Source: UBA4877 sp002399345
GTDB lineage: Bacteria > Bacillota > Thermoanaerobacteria > Thermoanaerobacterales > UBA4877
Reading direction: 5' to 3'
Assembly: GCA_036752905.1 (NCBI GenBank)
Contig: DAIORT010000008.1
Coordinates: forward strand, 17,957 to 81,956
DNA length: 64,000 nt
The notes under the pieces were generated by a model, which was given only the letters and a program-made list of their open reading frames with translations, was not told the DNA's origin and made no database searches. A program made the translations under genes and the position numbers. Positions 8,537 to 16,528 of this stretch are shown in pieces (position 1 is the first letter of the stretch; each line of letters starts with the position of its first letter).

Positions 8537-9295
8537 TTATGTCATTGCCCTTATGGCACCGTCACGATATTCATTAGGTGTCAGCATTATGGGGATATTT
8601 CCCATATCTATTATTGATCTACCGCCGGCAAAACCACTGGGTTCACTCGGCAGAACGATATTGTCATACATTGCGCCCTGACCGGCAATAAGCTTTACAA
8701 GCACAACCTTGCTGCGGCCCGGCCGTCTGATATTATAATATTCGTGTCTCTCATCGGCTGCCGCGGCATCCAAATTCTTAAGTACATGCCTTAATTCATC
8801 AACAAATTCGTCCGCCGTATGATGAGCGGCTAATGTGAGATCCCTCCCAAATGGGAGCCCTCCCTGCACGGTCACATTTATACGCACTATGAAATCATTC
8901 GGTGCAGGAGTTCCAGGGCGGCCAAGCATCAGATGGTCCTTAAGCAGACCATCCGATGAGCCGCAGTCATTAAACTGCCTGCCCTCTTCAGTAATACCGG
9001 TGAGCATAACGTATACGCCGGTCAGCGTATGCGTTATGCCCTCACCTATTTTACCCAAAGCCTTTGTGGAGATCGGTATTATATCCATTATGCTGTTCAC
9101 ATATATGTCGTGTCTGTGGGGATATATAATATCAATATCAACCTTTTTTACAAGCACTTCATCTTTACCTATTTTGTTCGAAATTTCCTTGTCAATAGTC
9201 AGCCTGTGATCAGATATACTATTTTTCTCACCGAATACCACGTCTTGGATATCAAAGCTCTTAATTACAAGCCTTTCGTTATAAATATCTTCCAT
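8537..9295 (-). CDS. prdD: PrdD, homologue of the N-terminal processed half of PrdA
   Basis: 252 residues resembling the middle of PrdA (about residues 185-426): IGEGITHTLTGVYVMLTGI matches the PrdA IGEGITRVIDGAVMVVTGV region, and GQGAMYDNIVLPSEPSGF matches GQGAMHDNFIMPDEPVGV. It ends at RDGAIRAMT, the residue equivalent to PrdA Thr426 just before the cleavage-site Cys. It lacks the PrdA N-terminal RnfC-like region. PrdD and PrdE together therefore reconstruct a split PrdA paralogue. The function is described only as proline-reductase-associated. Confidence 0.86.
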   Translation of the reverse strand: MEDIYNERLVIKSFDIQDVVFGEKNSISDHRLTIDKEISNKIGKDEVLVKKVDIDIIYPHRHDIYVNSIMDIIPISTKALGKIGEGITHTLTGVYVMLTGITEEGRQFNDCGSSDGLLKDHLMLGRPGTPAPNDFIVRINVTVQGGLPFGRDLTLAAHHTADEFVDELRHVLKNLDAAAADERHEYYNIRRPGRSKVVLVKLIAGQGAMYDNIVLPSEPSGFAGGRSIIDMGNIPIMLTPNEYRDGAIRAMT

Positions 9296-9326
9296 TTGTC
9301 CCAGCCTTCCGCATTAACTAAGGTCG

Positions 9327-10052
9327 TTAGATCTTAGCAACATACTCATAAGGCAGTGAAGCTATGGTACCCGGCGTCTGTATATCTACCAAACTCTTTA
9401 ATGTAGCTCTTACTATGTCCGTCTGCATTTCTTTATTGTTCGGCTCACCGGCATTAGCACCCATAGGAACCTTAGGTGCTGCAACTCTCGGTGACCCGTT
9501 TTGCCGTGCTACCGGCGGCAGCGCTGCAATGAGTATTGTAGGTATTCCTGCACTTTCAATCGTTCTCTGCACAATCACGGCAGAGCGGTGGCAGGTGCCT
9601 CAGCCGGCTGTGAGGATAACCGCATCAACACCGGCATCCTTTATTTTTTTTGCTATTTCCGGCCCGGTGGTGTTTGTAAAAGCATTAACATCGCCGCCGC
9701 CTCCCATAAACCCAATATTTATCGGCGATATAGACTTTATAAAGCCCTCGTCTGCCAGCTCTCTTAACCTGTCTATGGGGAACATGCAGTTAATATCTTT
9801 ATTTACATCACTGTTATCATATCCGCCGTGAGACACCATCAGGTCTTCGGTTTTTGTATCACCGGGAATAATCCTGTAAGTGGAATCTCCCGCCAGATTA
9901 AATCTCTTATCGGACTTCAAGTGGACACCCGCTCCTGTGACCAAGGCAACCACCATTTCATTCAACGGTTTGGTTACCGGCGCCCACACGGGCTGCGGGG
10001 TAATGGGAACATATACCTCGGACTGAAGTCCCTTAACCACAGTCATACTCAT
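9327..10052 (-). CDS. prdB: D-proline reductase selenoprotein subunit PrdB (UGA = Sec)
   Basis: Carries the active-site selenocysteine that attacks D-proline, opening the ring to 5-aminovalerate together with the pyruvoyl group of PrdA. The reading frame passes an in-frame TGA at 9600-9602 in the context ILTAG-U-GTCHRSAV, the conserved PrdB Sec site, and continues to a stop at 9327-9329. The start is ATG at 10052 (MSMTVVKGLQ), with GGGGAGG seven bases upstream; the upstream ATG at 10073 would place that site inside the gene. The product is 241 residues. Automated callers would split it into two ORFs. A Sec-insertion apparatus must be encoded elsewhere. Confidence 0.96.
9565..9602 (-). promoter_or_regulatory. 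Candidate bacterial SECIS of prdB
   Basis: Starting at the UGA (9602-9600), 14 nt are followed by a perfect 6-bp stem CUCUGC / GCAGAG (9585-9580 with 9570-9565) enclosing the loop CGUGAUUGU. Position and size fit a bacterial selenocysteine insertion element immediately downstream of the recoded codon. Confidence 0.6.
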
Positions 10053-10065
10053 GTCTTTGCCTCCC

Positions 10066-10272
10066 CTATTCATTATTTAAAACCTCCGGATAGCTGAGCA
10101 TAAAACCAACCTTGTCACCAATCTTCGGCTGATTTTCTGTTATTACCATCCTCCTTGCCAGCGCAAGGCGGCCCAGCCTACCATCCATTTCAATAGTTAT
10201 TGCCATATCCGTAATGTCAGTAATTACTCCTTCATAATACTGCTCATTTGGAGCATAAACTATTTTTTTCAT
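10066..10272 (-). CDS. Small conserved prd-operon protein
   Basis: 68 residues, soluble, rich in beta-type stretches (VYAPNEQYYEGVITDITDMAITIE), with no Cys and no membrane segment. It lies 5 bp after prdA and ends 13 bp before the prdB start, the position where other clostridial prd operons also carry a small uncharacterised gene. A PRC-barrel- or KOW-like small beta fold is possible, but I do not assign a function. The start ATG at 10272 overlaps the end of a run of T (tail of the prdA spacer). Confidence 0.75.
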   Translation of the reverse strand: MKKIVYAPNEQYYEGVITDITDMAITIEMDGRLGRLALARRMVITENQPKIGDKVGFMLSYPEVLNNE

Positions 10273-10277
10273 ATAGG

Positions 10278-12173
10278 TTATGCATCCTTCTCGTAAATTT
10301 CTTTTCTCTTTTTACTCATTTTAAGTGTGGTTTCATTTGGTGATATATCTATTTTTCTGTCTGTCGCCTTTTCGATTAACTCTATATTGTTTGTTTTTAC
10401 ATTGGCGTTATACTTTCTTTCGGCCTTCTTTATCTGTGCTCCGGACATCTTGGCCTTAAGCATATACATGGCGCGTATGGCATCCTCTTTTGTGATACAG
10501 TTATTCTGAAGTATCTCGTTTTCTATACCTTGACGTGATTTATTTAAGTCTATCATTGCATCCATGTATTTATTGCCTACAACAAGCTGTCCCTGTACAC
10601 CAGCAAAGGTCATACCCACAACGGGGACGCCTCTCTTGCCTATCTGCTCTATATGGCTGGCAAAGTCTATGTGGTTATTGCCGAAGCCTTCCGTCGTAAC
10701 TATGGCACCATCTACATCCATGGCCTCCACCGTCATACCCAGCATTTTTGACACATAGAATTTTTCACTGTTTATCTGAGGAGATCCGACAAGCACCACA
10801 GCTGCAAGATCAATTTCCTCATCGTTCATTGCTTCAAGCACAAGCGGTTCTCTCCAATAATGCCGAGATGTTTCCTTGGATGCCGGTCCTATGCATGTCA
10901 GTGCATGTATGCAACCGTCTAATATCTGCAGAGGAGAGACCACAATCGGTACGTTGCCTAGGTCCACATTGGCTTTGGCACCAAGTACTCCCACAGGCTC
11001 GTCCGGCATGATAAAGTTATCATGCATTGCGCCCTGTCCCATGATCTCTTTTACAATGACGACCTTCTTCTTGCCCGTATGGCGGGTCTGCTTGAATTCT
11101 TCCGTATCCGACACCTGATCGTCGGGAACCTCTTTTAAAGCCTCCCTAATCTCTTGTGTTATCACATCGGTTGCCCGGTGAGCTGCCATTGGGCCTGGCC
11201 TCTCCATGTTTGTCTTTGCCTTAAGCGTAATCCTGGTCATTATGAGTATGTCGCCATAATCAGGTGAACCTGGACGGTTAAACATGACATTTCTGTCCAT
11301 CTCGCCCTCCGAGGAACCAAACTCAGATACCTGGAAGCCTCTCTCATCAACACCGGTAACCACCATGACAGCACCATCTATAACCCTTGTGATGCCCTCG
11401 CCGATCTCTCCTTCTTCCTTGACTGCGATTGGCTGCACATCCATAAAGGTATCGCTGTAATCATCATAGTGCTCCGGGGTTATGATTTTAAGATCCATAT
11501 CTATTACCAGATCCTGGCTTTGAGCGGCTTCTTCCACAATGTCTTTCCTTATATAGAGTGTACTGCCCTCTATCTTTGTCTCATCACCCAGCTTGACCTC
11601 ATCTATTTTAAAATGCTTGCGTGTGAGCTTCCTTATTACCTTATCCTGTCCAGCCTTGTCCTGCCCCGCTGCTTCTTCATTACTTTTTTTTTGTAAATCC
11701 GCCTTAGGCTGAGTGCCTTGAACTACCGCACCGGGCACCCCATTAGAAAACATTGGAAACGTAAGCTCTATGTTCTTGCCCTCGCCGATTTTTATCTTTA
11801 TATTAGATCCGGCAGCAGCCGACGATGTAACAGAGACCTGCTCGTCCTCGGTATTTTCCTCCTGAGGCTTGTCCTCTTCAACAGCTTCGGTCTCATCCTC
11901 CGGCTTCTCATCCGGCAGAGTCTTTGCATTCTCCACATACTCGGATGTGAGCGGTGTAAGTGCATCCACCGTCTTTATTAGCTTGGCTCCAAGAACCTCG
12001 CCTATCTTTAAACAATTATCCGGGATATCCAAAAGACCTGAATCAGCCAGATCAGGCAATATCTCCGGATCCTCTAACATAGAAGGAGCAATATCTCCCC
12101 CGCCTTCAAACCTGCAGCATGTAACAGCATAATCATTTTGATGCGCTTTCGCTGTTTCCATATCAATCGACAT
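10278..12173 (-). CDS. prdA: D-proline reductase proprotein PrdA (pyruvoyl enzyme)
   Basis: Proenzyme of D-proline reductase, 631 residues. It self-cleaves before Cys427 (in HALT-CIGPASKE), whose residue becomes the pyruvoyl group, giving an N-terminal subunit of about 426 residues and a pyruvoyl subunit of about 205, consistent with the 45- and 23-kDa subunits known from Clostridium sticklandii. Residues 1-85 contain a short RnfC-like segment (CCRFEGGGDIAPS, GEVLGAKLIKTVDALTPL). An acidic low-complexity linker (85-115) follows, then the catalytic precursor. GGAGGTGG precedes the ATG and sits at the prdC stop codon, so prdC and prdA are coupled. Confidence 0.96.
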   Translation of the reverse strand: MSIDMETAKAHQNDYAVTCCRFEGGGDIAPSMLEDPEILPDLADSGLLDIPDNCLKIGEVLGAKLIKTVDALTPLTSEYVENAKTLPDEKPEDETEAVEEDKPQEENTEDEQVSVTSSAAAGSNIKIKIGEGKNIELTFPMFSNGVPGAVVQGTQPKADLQKKSNEEAAGQDKAGQDKVIRKLTRKHFKIDEVKLGDETKIEGSTLYIRKDIVEEAAQSQDLVIDMDLKIITPEHYDDYSDTFMDVQPIAVKEEGEIGEGITRVIDGAVMVVTGVDERGFQVSEFGSSEGEMDRNVMFNRPGSPDYGDILIMTRITLKAKTNMERPGPMAAHRATDVITQEIREALKEVPDDQVSDTEEFKQTRHTGKKKVVIVKEIMGQGAMHDNFIMPDEPVGVLGAKANVDLGNVPIVVSPLQILDGCIHALTCIGPASKETSRHYWREPLVLEAMNDEEIDLAAVVLVGSPQINSEKFYVSKMLGMTVEAMDVDGAIVTTEGFGNNHIDFASHIEQIGKRGVPVVGMTFAGVQGQLVVGNKYMDAMIDLNKSRQGIENEILQNNCITKEDAIRAMYMLKAKMSGAQIKKAERKYNANVKTNNIELIEKATDRKIDISPNETTLKMSKKRKEIYEKDA

Positions 12174-12188
12174 GTTATACCACCTCCA

Positions 12189-13478
12189 TTAAGGTTTAAT
12201 TTTACGATACAGCTTATGACCATAAGCTCTTAAAAGATGATCCGTACTGTGATAAACTGGAACTCCCAACCTGGGAGCTACATCCATTATGGTGTTTGTT
12301 CAGTGCTGGCAGCTGCCGACAAGCAGCACCTGCGCTCCCATCTTTTTAAGCTGAAGTACGGATTCGGCCTGGCCGGGACACACACCCGGTTTATTACACC
12401 TAAGCCTTCCCTTACCTATGTCTTCCATTCTCTTACAGTTGACCGCCGCTACAACCTCGGCACCCATACCCTTGGCTATCTCTTTCAGCCTGGGCTGCTG
12501 TGCGCCGCACTCGCATCCCAATATGCCAACCTTTCTCTTTTCATTGGGGAACGGCATGGCAACTCCTACTCCGCCTAAAGTCTTTGTTATAGGCATATCC
12601 TCGCTGCCATGTTTTCCGGTAAATGCACCGCCTGCAATAATCTCTCCATGCGGCTCGACATAACCTCCGCATTTATCGATAAGCACCTTCGCAGGAATGC
12701 CTATCGGCACATCCAGAAATACCTTACCGGTTTTAGCATCTTTCAGTCTGCCACCCGCCGTCACATCCTTAGTAATGACCGGCCGCCTCTCTTCAACGGC
12801 ACGGGCAATATTTTTCAATGTCTCTACATTGCATATTACCGCGCCCGCCTTTAAAGGAAGCTCACCCGGTGTAAGATCTATGCCAAGTATTTCACGTACT
12901 ATTACCCTTTCATCTCCTGCAGGGTACAAGTCCGGTAAAAACTTTATCTCGATATTTTTTTCGTCTTTGACGGCGGCCTCTAATGCTCGGACAGCCTGCG
13001 CATGCCTGGGCTTTATAGCCACAATTCCCTTCTTGGATCCGGTAACCTCCATTGCATACTTAAGTCCCCTTATAACCGTATTGGGGTCTTTTTCCACAAA
13101 AGTGATATTATGATGTAATGTAGGCTCGCACTCTGCGGAATTGGCAATCACGACCCCATCTTTTAAGTCTGCCTTAAGCTTAACATGGGTTGGGAAACCA
13201 GCCCCGCCGGCTCCGATAACTCCGGCCTCTTTGATGGCCTCGAGAATATCGTCCGTCGGCTTAATTTTCACATATTCATCAGGCTGCTCACTGGCTGCGT
13301 CTATAGTTATCGCATCGCCTGTAACCTCGCTTACCGTACCGTACACACTGGAGTGTATATTAGCACCTAAGCCGGCCGGCTCTGCGATCAGCTGGCCTTT
13401 TTTAACCTCATCACCTTTTTTAACAATCGGTGTATCCGGGGCACCTATATGCTGCTTAAGCATTATTTTTACAACCAT
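12189..13478 (-). CDS. prdC: PrdC, RnfC-like electron-transfer selenoprotein (UGA = Sec)
   Basis: RnfC-like flavin/NADH-interacting protein thought to deliver electrons to proline reductase. The N-terminal barrel-sandwich domain is followed by the GAGGAGFPTHVKL NADH/FMN-binding segment. The frame does not stop at the TGA at 12300-12302. The context GSCQH-U-TNTIMD and the following 36 residues, rich in conserved-looking sequence and ending only 15 bp before prdA, show it is selenocysteine. The full product is 429 residues. Taking the TGA as a stop would truncate it to 392 and leave an unexplained gap. It is the first gene after the sigma-54 promoter. Confidence 0.93.
12263..12302 (-). promoter_or_regulatory. 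Candidate bacterial SECIS of prdC
   Basis: The stem CUCCCA / UGGGAG (12277-12272 with 12268-12263) encloses a GGU loop, with the stem beginning 22 nt after the UGA (12302-12300). A GGU apical loop is a known feature of bacterial SECIS elements such as that of fdhF. Confidence 0.6.
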
Positions 13479-13540
13479 TTAATCACCTCTTTCCATTTAA
13501 AGCTGTTAATTTAATCACATGCCCTTACGGCGAGATCATG

Positions 13541-13557
13541 AGCAAATATCGTGCCAA
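13541..13557 (-). promoter_or_regulatory. Sigma-54 promoter of the prd operon
   Basis: On the minus strand TTGGCAC-GATAT-TTGCT, an exact match to the -24/-12 sigma-54 consensus, lies 63 bp upstream of the prdC start. The adjacent gene prdR encodes a sigma-54 activator. Transcription should begin about 12 bp beyond the GC of the -12 element, near 13530. Confidence 0.92.
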
Positions 13558-13585
13558 GCCTTTAAAAAAGCAGGAAAACCGTACA

Positions 13586-13622
13586 ATAAAAAAGACAGCA
13601 GGCTTAAAATATACCCCCTGTC
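13586..13622 (-). terminator. Terminator of prdR
   Basis: Minus-strand stem GACAG..CTGTC extended by G-C pairs around a 12- to 14-nt loop, followed by UUUUUUAUU. It isolates prdR transcription from the sigma-54 promoter just downstream. Confidence 0.7.
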
Positions 13623-13654
13623 TACTAATATTCGCCGATAAATTGACATTATCG

Positions 13655-15421
13655 TCAGCTTTTCGTCACATCTATATCATAATTTCCCATTTTGTAATAT
13701 AGTGTGGAGCGCGGCAAACCTAATTTCTCAGCTGCTTTGGAAATATTACCGCCGGTATTCCGTAATGTTTTCATGATTAAACTTTTTTCATACCTATTTA
13801 TAGCCTCTCTCAAGGTGGTATCTTCTTCAGGTTGCGCAGCCCGACCCGTTGATACGCAGCCCATTATTTGCTCCGGTATATCCTCGGTCGTTATCGTGCT
13901 TTTTTGGCATAATATAGCCATGCTCTCAGCTACATTTTTAAGTTCCCTTACATTTCCCTTCCAAGGGTATTCCGTCAGGATCCTGACAGTCTTCCTATCG
14001 ATGCCGATATTTTCCCGGCCTTCCTTCTTACAAATTTCATTCAAAAACAATCTGAGAAAGGAGTATATGTCTTCTTTTCTCTCCCTAAGCGGCGGAATTA
14101 CTATTTTTATTACGTTGAGCCTGTAATAGAGGTCCTCCCGGAATGTGCCTTTTTTAACACACTCCTCCAGGTTTTTGTTTGTTGCAGATATAATCCTGAC
14201 ATCCACATCTACATACCTCTCACCGCCCACTCTTTTAATCTTCATTTCCTCTACCGCTCTTAAGAGTTTGGACTGCATAGACAACGGAAGATCCCCTATC
14301 TCATCTAAAAAAAGAGTTCCTTTATCAGCCATCTCAAAAAAGCCGGCTTTGCCCTGCCTGCTTGCACCGGTGAATGCACCGGACTCGTACCCGAAAAATT
14401 CACTCTCAAATAATTCGGCGGGTATGGCACTACAATTCACGGGAACAAAAGAACCCTTCATACCGCTTTGAGAATGTATCGTTCGCGCAAATACTTCTTT
14501 ACCCGTACCACTTTCACCGGATATCATTATAGAGGCCTTACTGGGGGCCGCTCTTTTGGCAACCTCCATCATATCCTGCATTTTTTTGTTTTTACTGTAG
14601 ATATTCCCCCATTTTCCTGTTAAACGATTTATCTCATTCTCCAGGAAATCTGCTCTTTCCCTTGCCTTTTCTAATTCACCGTTTATCCGTTTAATCTCGC
14701 TTATATCCTTATCTGTACTGATTACGCCTGCACATTCGCCGTCAATCATTATAGGGGAGGCACTTATAATTATATTAGTGCCTTCTCTAGGAGAATGGAC
14801 AACATCTTTTACTATTTTTTTTGATTTCAATACCTTTAAATTGATGGCGTTTGGGAAATAATCCCCAAGGTTGTTCCCTAATATTATATCCTGAGGAAGA
14901 TCGTAAAGCCGTTCAGAACTATTGTTCCAGAAAATAACCCTTCCACTTTTGTCTATTATGCACACGGCCTCCTGAATATCGTTTAAAACCTTGTCAAACA
15001 CTTTGCTTTCATTACGGTATTGCTCTAAAAGATATCTTAAAATATCTAAATACCAAACTACACCTTTTATTATGCCGTCTTTTACTATTGGTATACTTTT
15101 TAATAAGGATTGCTTCATAATCTTTATACAGTCATTTATATCCGTATTTTGGCCGATATACTTGAAGTGCGTATCCATAATATCCACAGCGATGATATTA
15201 TATCCCGATACATCCAGGCCTAATTTCTTTATCTGCTTAAATACCTTGTCCCTGTGGATCACTCCCACAAGCTTTTTATCTTTATTGTTTAATACATAAA
15301 GGTCTTCTATGTCGTTTTTTATAAAGCATTTAATCACAAGGCTGATGTCGGCATCCAGCGGCAGCACCGAATACTCCTGCGTCATTACTTTTTCGACACT
15401 CATATCGTCTATATAAAACAT
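13655..15421 (-). CDS. prdR: PrdR, sigma-54-dependent activator with CBS and PAS sensing domains
   Basis: Proline-responsive activator of the prd genes. Domain order: a CBS pair (about 1-125), PAS (about 135-240, IIDKSGRVIFWNNSSERLYDLP), a coiled linker, AAA+ (about 265-500) and a Fis-type helix-turn-helix at the end (GGNISKAAEKLGLPRSTLYYKM). The AAA+ core shows Walker A GESGTGKE, the sigma-54-contacting GAFTGAS and Walker B GTLFLDEIGDL. The ATG at 15421 is preferred (AAAGGTG nine bases upstream) over the GTG at 15433. It is separated from prdC by a terminator and has its own promoter. Confidence 0.93.
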   Translation of the reverse strand: MFYIDDMSVEKVMTQEYSVLPLDADISLVIKCFIKNDIEDLYVLNNKDKKLVGVIHRDKVFKQIKKLGLDVSGYNIIAVDIMDTHFKYIGQNTDINDCIKIMKQSLLKSIPIVKDGIIKGVVWYLDILRYLLEQYRNESKVFDKVLNDIQEAVCIIDKSGRVIFWNNSSERLYDLPQDIILGNNLGDYFPNAINLKVLKSKKIVKDVVHSPREGTNIIISASPIMIDGECAGVISTDKDISEIKRINGELEKARERADFLENEINRLTGKWGNIYSKNKKMQDMMEVAKRAAPSKASIMISGESGTGKEVFARTIHSQSGMKGSFVPVNCSAIPAELFESEFFGYESGAFTGASRQGKAGFFEMADKGTLFLDEIGDLPLSMQSKLLRAVEEMKIKRVGGERYVDVDVRIISATNKNLEECVKKGTFREDLYYRLNVIKIVIPPLRERKEDIYSFLRLFLNEICKKEGRENIGIDRKTVRILTEYPWKGNVRELKNVAESMAILCQKSTITTEDIPEQIMGCVSTGRAAQPEEDTTLREAINRYEKSLIMKTLRNTGGNISKAAEKLGLPRSTLYYKMGNYDIDVTKS

Positions 15422-15454
15422 TATTAACAACACCTTTAAAATTAAGCTTTATAT

Positions 15455-15483
15455 ATTATACATTTATTTATCAAATGCTTCAA
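15455..15483 (-). promoter_or_regulatory. Sigma-A promoter of prdR
   Basis: Minus-strand TTGAAG (15483-15478), 17-bp spacer, TATAAT (15460-15455), ending 34 bp upstream of the prdR start. Confidence 0.75.
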
Positions 15484-15544
15484 AACAGTTAATTTAAATT
15501 AACACCGGTAGATGATAATCATCAGTATATCTCCGGGTTATTAG

Positions 15545-16435
15545 CTAAATGCGGAAAAAAAACATTTTACCATCCTGTACGTTGTTTGATATCTCACCTT
15601 CATCCAAAAGAAATGAGACGAAAGCTTTTATACCGGCCATACATGTATAGTAACGCTTAACGTCAATTTCTATATCCTTAAGGATGAATACCTCAGAGGC
15701 CAGGCCTTCCATGGTCTTGGGCTGCTCTAAAAGCTCCAGTATTATCCCGATATATTCATCCAGGTTGTCTTTGTTTCGCTTTACAAGCGGCCGTATGTCC
15801 TCGTATACCTCGTCCGCATGTCCCAAAACAAAGTAATCCGCCTCCGTCTTTTCCAGCGTGCCCAGGGTTTCATACTCCGACTTTATATCATAGAGAAAGG
15901 GGACATACCTGGAAAGTCTCTTATCATCAAAGATAGAATCCCCGATATATGCAACACCGTCATCCGTTATTATGCCGATCTGTCCCATGGTATGTCCGCG
16001 CAAAGGGATCACCTGAAACTTCCTGTCGCCAAACTCGGCCGTACCCGGCAAAAGAGTGCCGTCTATATGAAACTCCTTTGTGAAAAACATTTCATCCCGT
16101 ATGCCTTTATACGGCCTGGCCCCGTAAAGCGAATAACTTTCCAACTCGTTTATCTTCATAAACGCCGCCTCTATAGGAGAGGTATAAAAAGAAAGACCGG
16201 GGTATAATTCCGCCAGTACCCTATTGCCGCCGTAGTGGTCGGTATGCGAATGGGTATTTATAAGATACCTGGGCTTTAATCCGGCACCGGCCAGGCCATC
16301 CGATATCTTTCTGCCCGTGGTATTGTTTATTCCCGAATCCACCAGCAGGCAGTAACCATCCTTGTATGAATACACCCCTACATTCGTATTGCCAGGTATA
16401 TAGCCGCTGTGTCCGTTAATCTTTATAATATCCAA
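15545..16435 (-). CDS. Metallo-beta-lactamase-fold hydrolase
   Basis: 296-residue cytoplasmic enzyme. THSHTDHYGG carries the HxHxDH zinc motif; further metal ligands are in PLRGHTMGQIG, YIGDSIFDD and LGHADEVYE. The family includes glyoxalase II-like thioesterases and many others, and no subfamily can be named. The start is TTG at 16435 with AAGGAAGGTG seven bases upstream; no ATG is near. It stands alone between prdR and a terminator. Confidence 0.85.
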   Translation of the reverse strand: MDIIKINGHSGYIPGNTNVGVYSYKDGYCLLVDSGINNTTGRKISDGLAGAGLKPRYLINTHSHTDHYGGNRVLAELYPGLSFYTSPIEAAFMKINELESYSLYGARPYKGIRDEMFFTKEFHIDGTLLPGTAEFGDRKFQVIPLRGHTMGQIGIITDDGVAYIGDSIFDDKRLSRYVPFLYDIKSEYETLGTLEKTEADYFVLGHADEVYEDIRPLVKRNKDNLDEYIGIILELLEQPKTMEGLASEVFILKDIEIDVKRYYTCMAGIKAFVSFLLDEGEISNNVQDGKMFFFRI

Positions 16436-16494
16436 CCGATAGCACCTTCCTTTAATCGTCTTAAAAGATTATAACACAGCTAAAACATCTATAA

Positions 16495-16527
16495 CAAAAA
16501 AGCAGGGCCTTATGGGCCCTGCTTTTA
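16495..16527. terminator. Bidirectional terminator
   Basis: Nine-bp GC-rich stem AGCAGGGCC / GGCCCTGCT (16501-16509 with 16515-16523), flanked by an A-run on one side and TTTTATTT on the other. On the minus strand it terminates the secreted SLH-like gene. Confidence 0.85.
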
Positions 16528-16528
16528 T

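Noticed and set aside
8715..8725. GGCCCGGCC in prdD as another member of the iterated palindrome
   Set aside because: The centre is C rather than A/T, so it lacks the CCWGG core; counted as a variant only.
9327..10073. prdB as two separate ORFs or a nonsense-mutated pseudogene
   Set aside because: The in-frame TGA is at the conserved Sec position with a plausible SECIS, and both halves are intact and in the same frame.
12189..12300. prdC ending at the TGA at 12300
   Set aside because: The 36 codons beyond it stay open, read as protein-like sequence and end beside the prdA ribosome-binding site.
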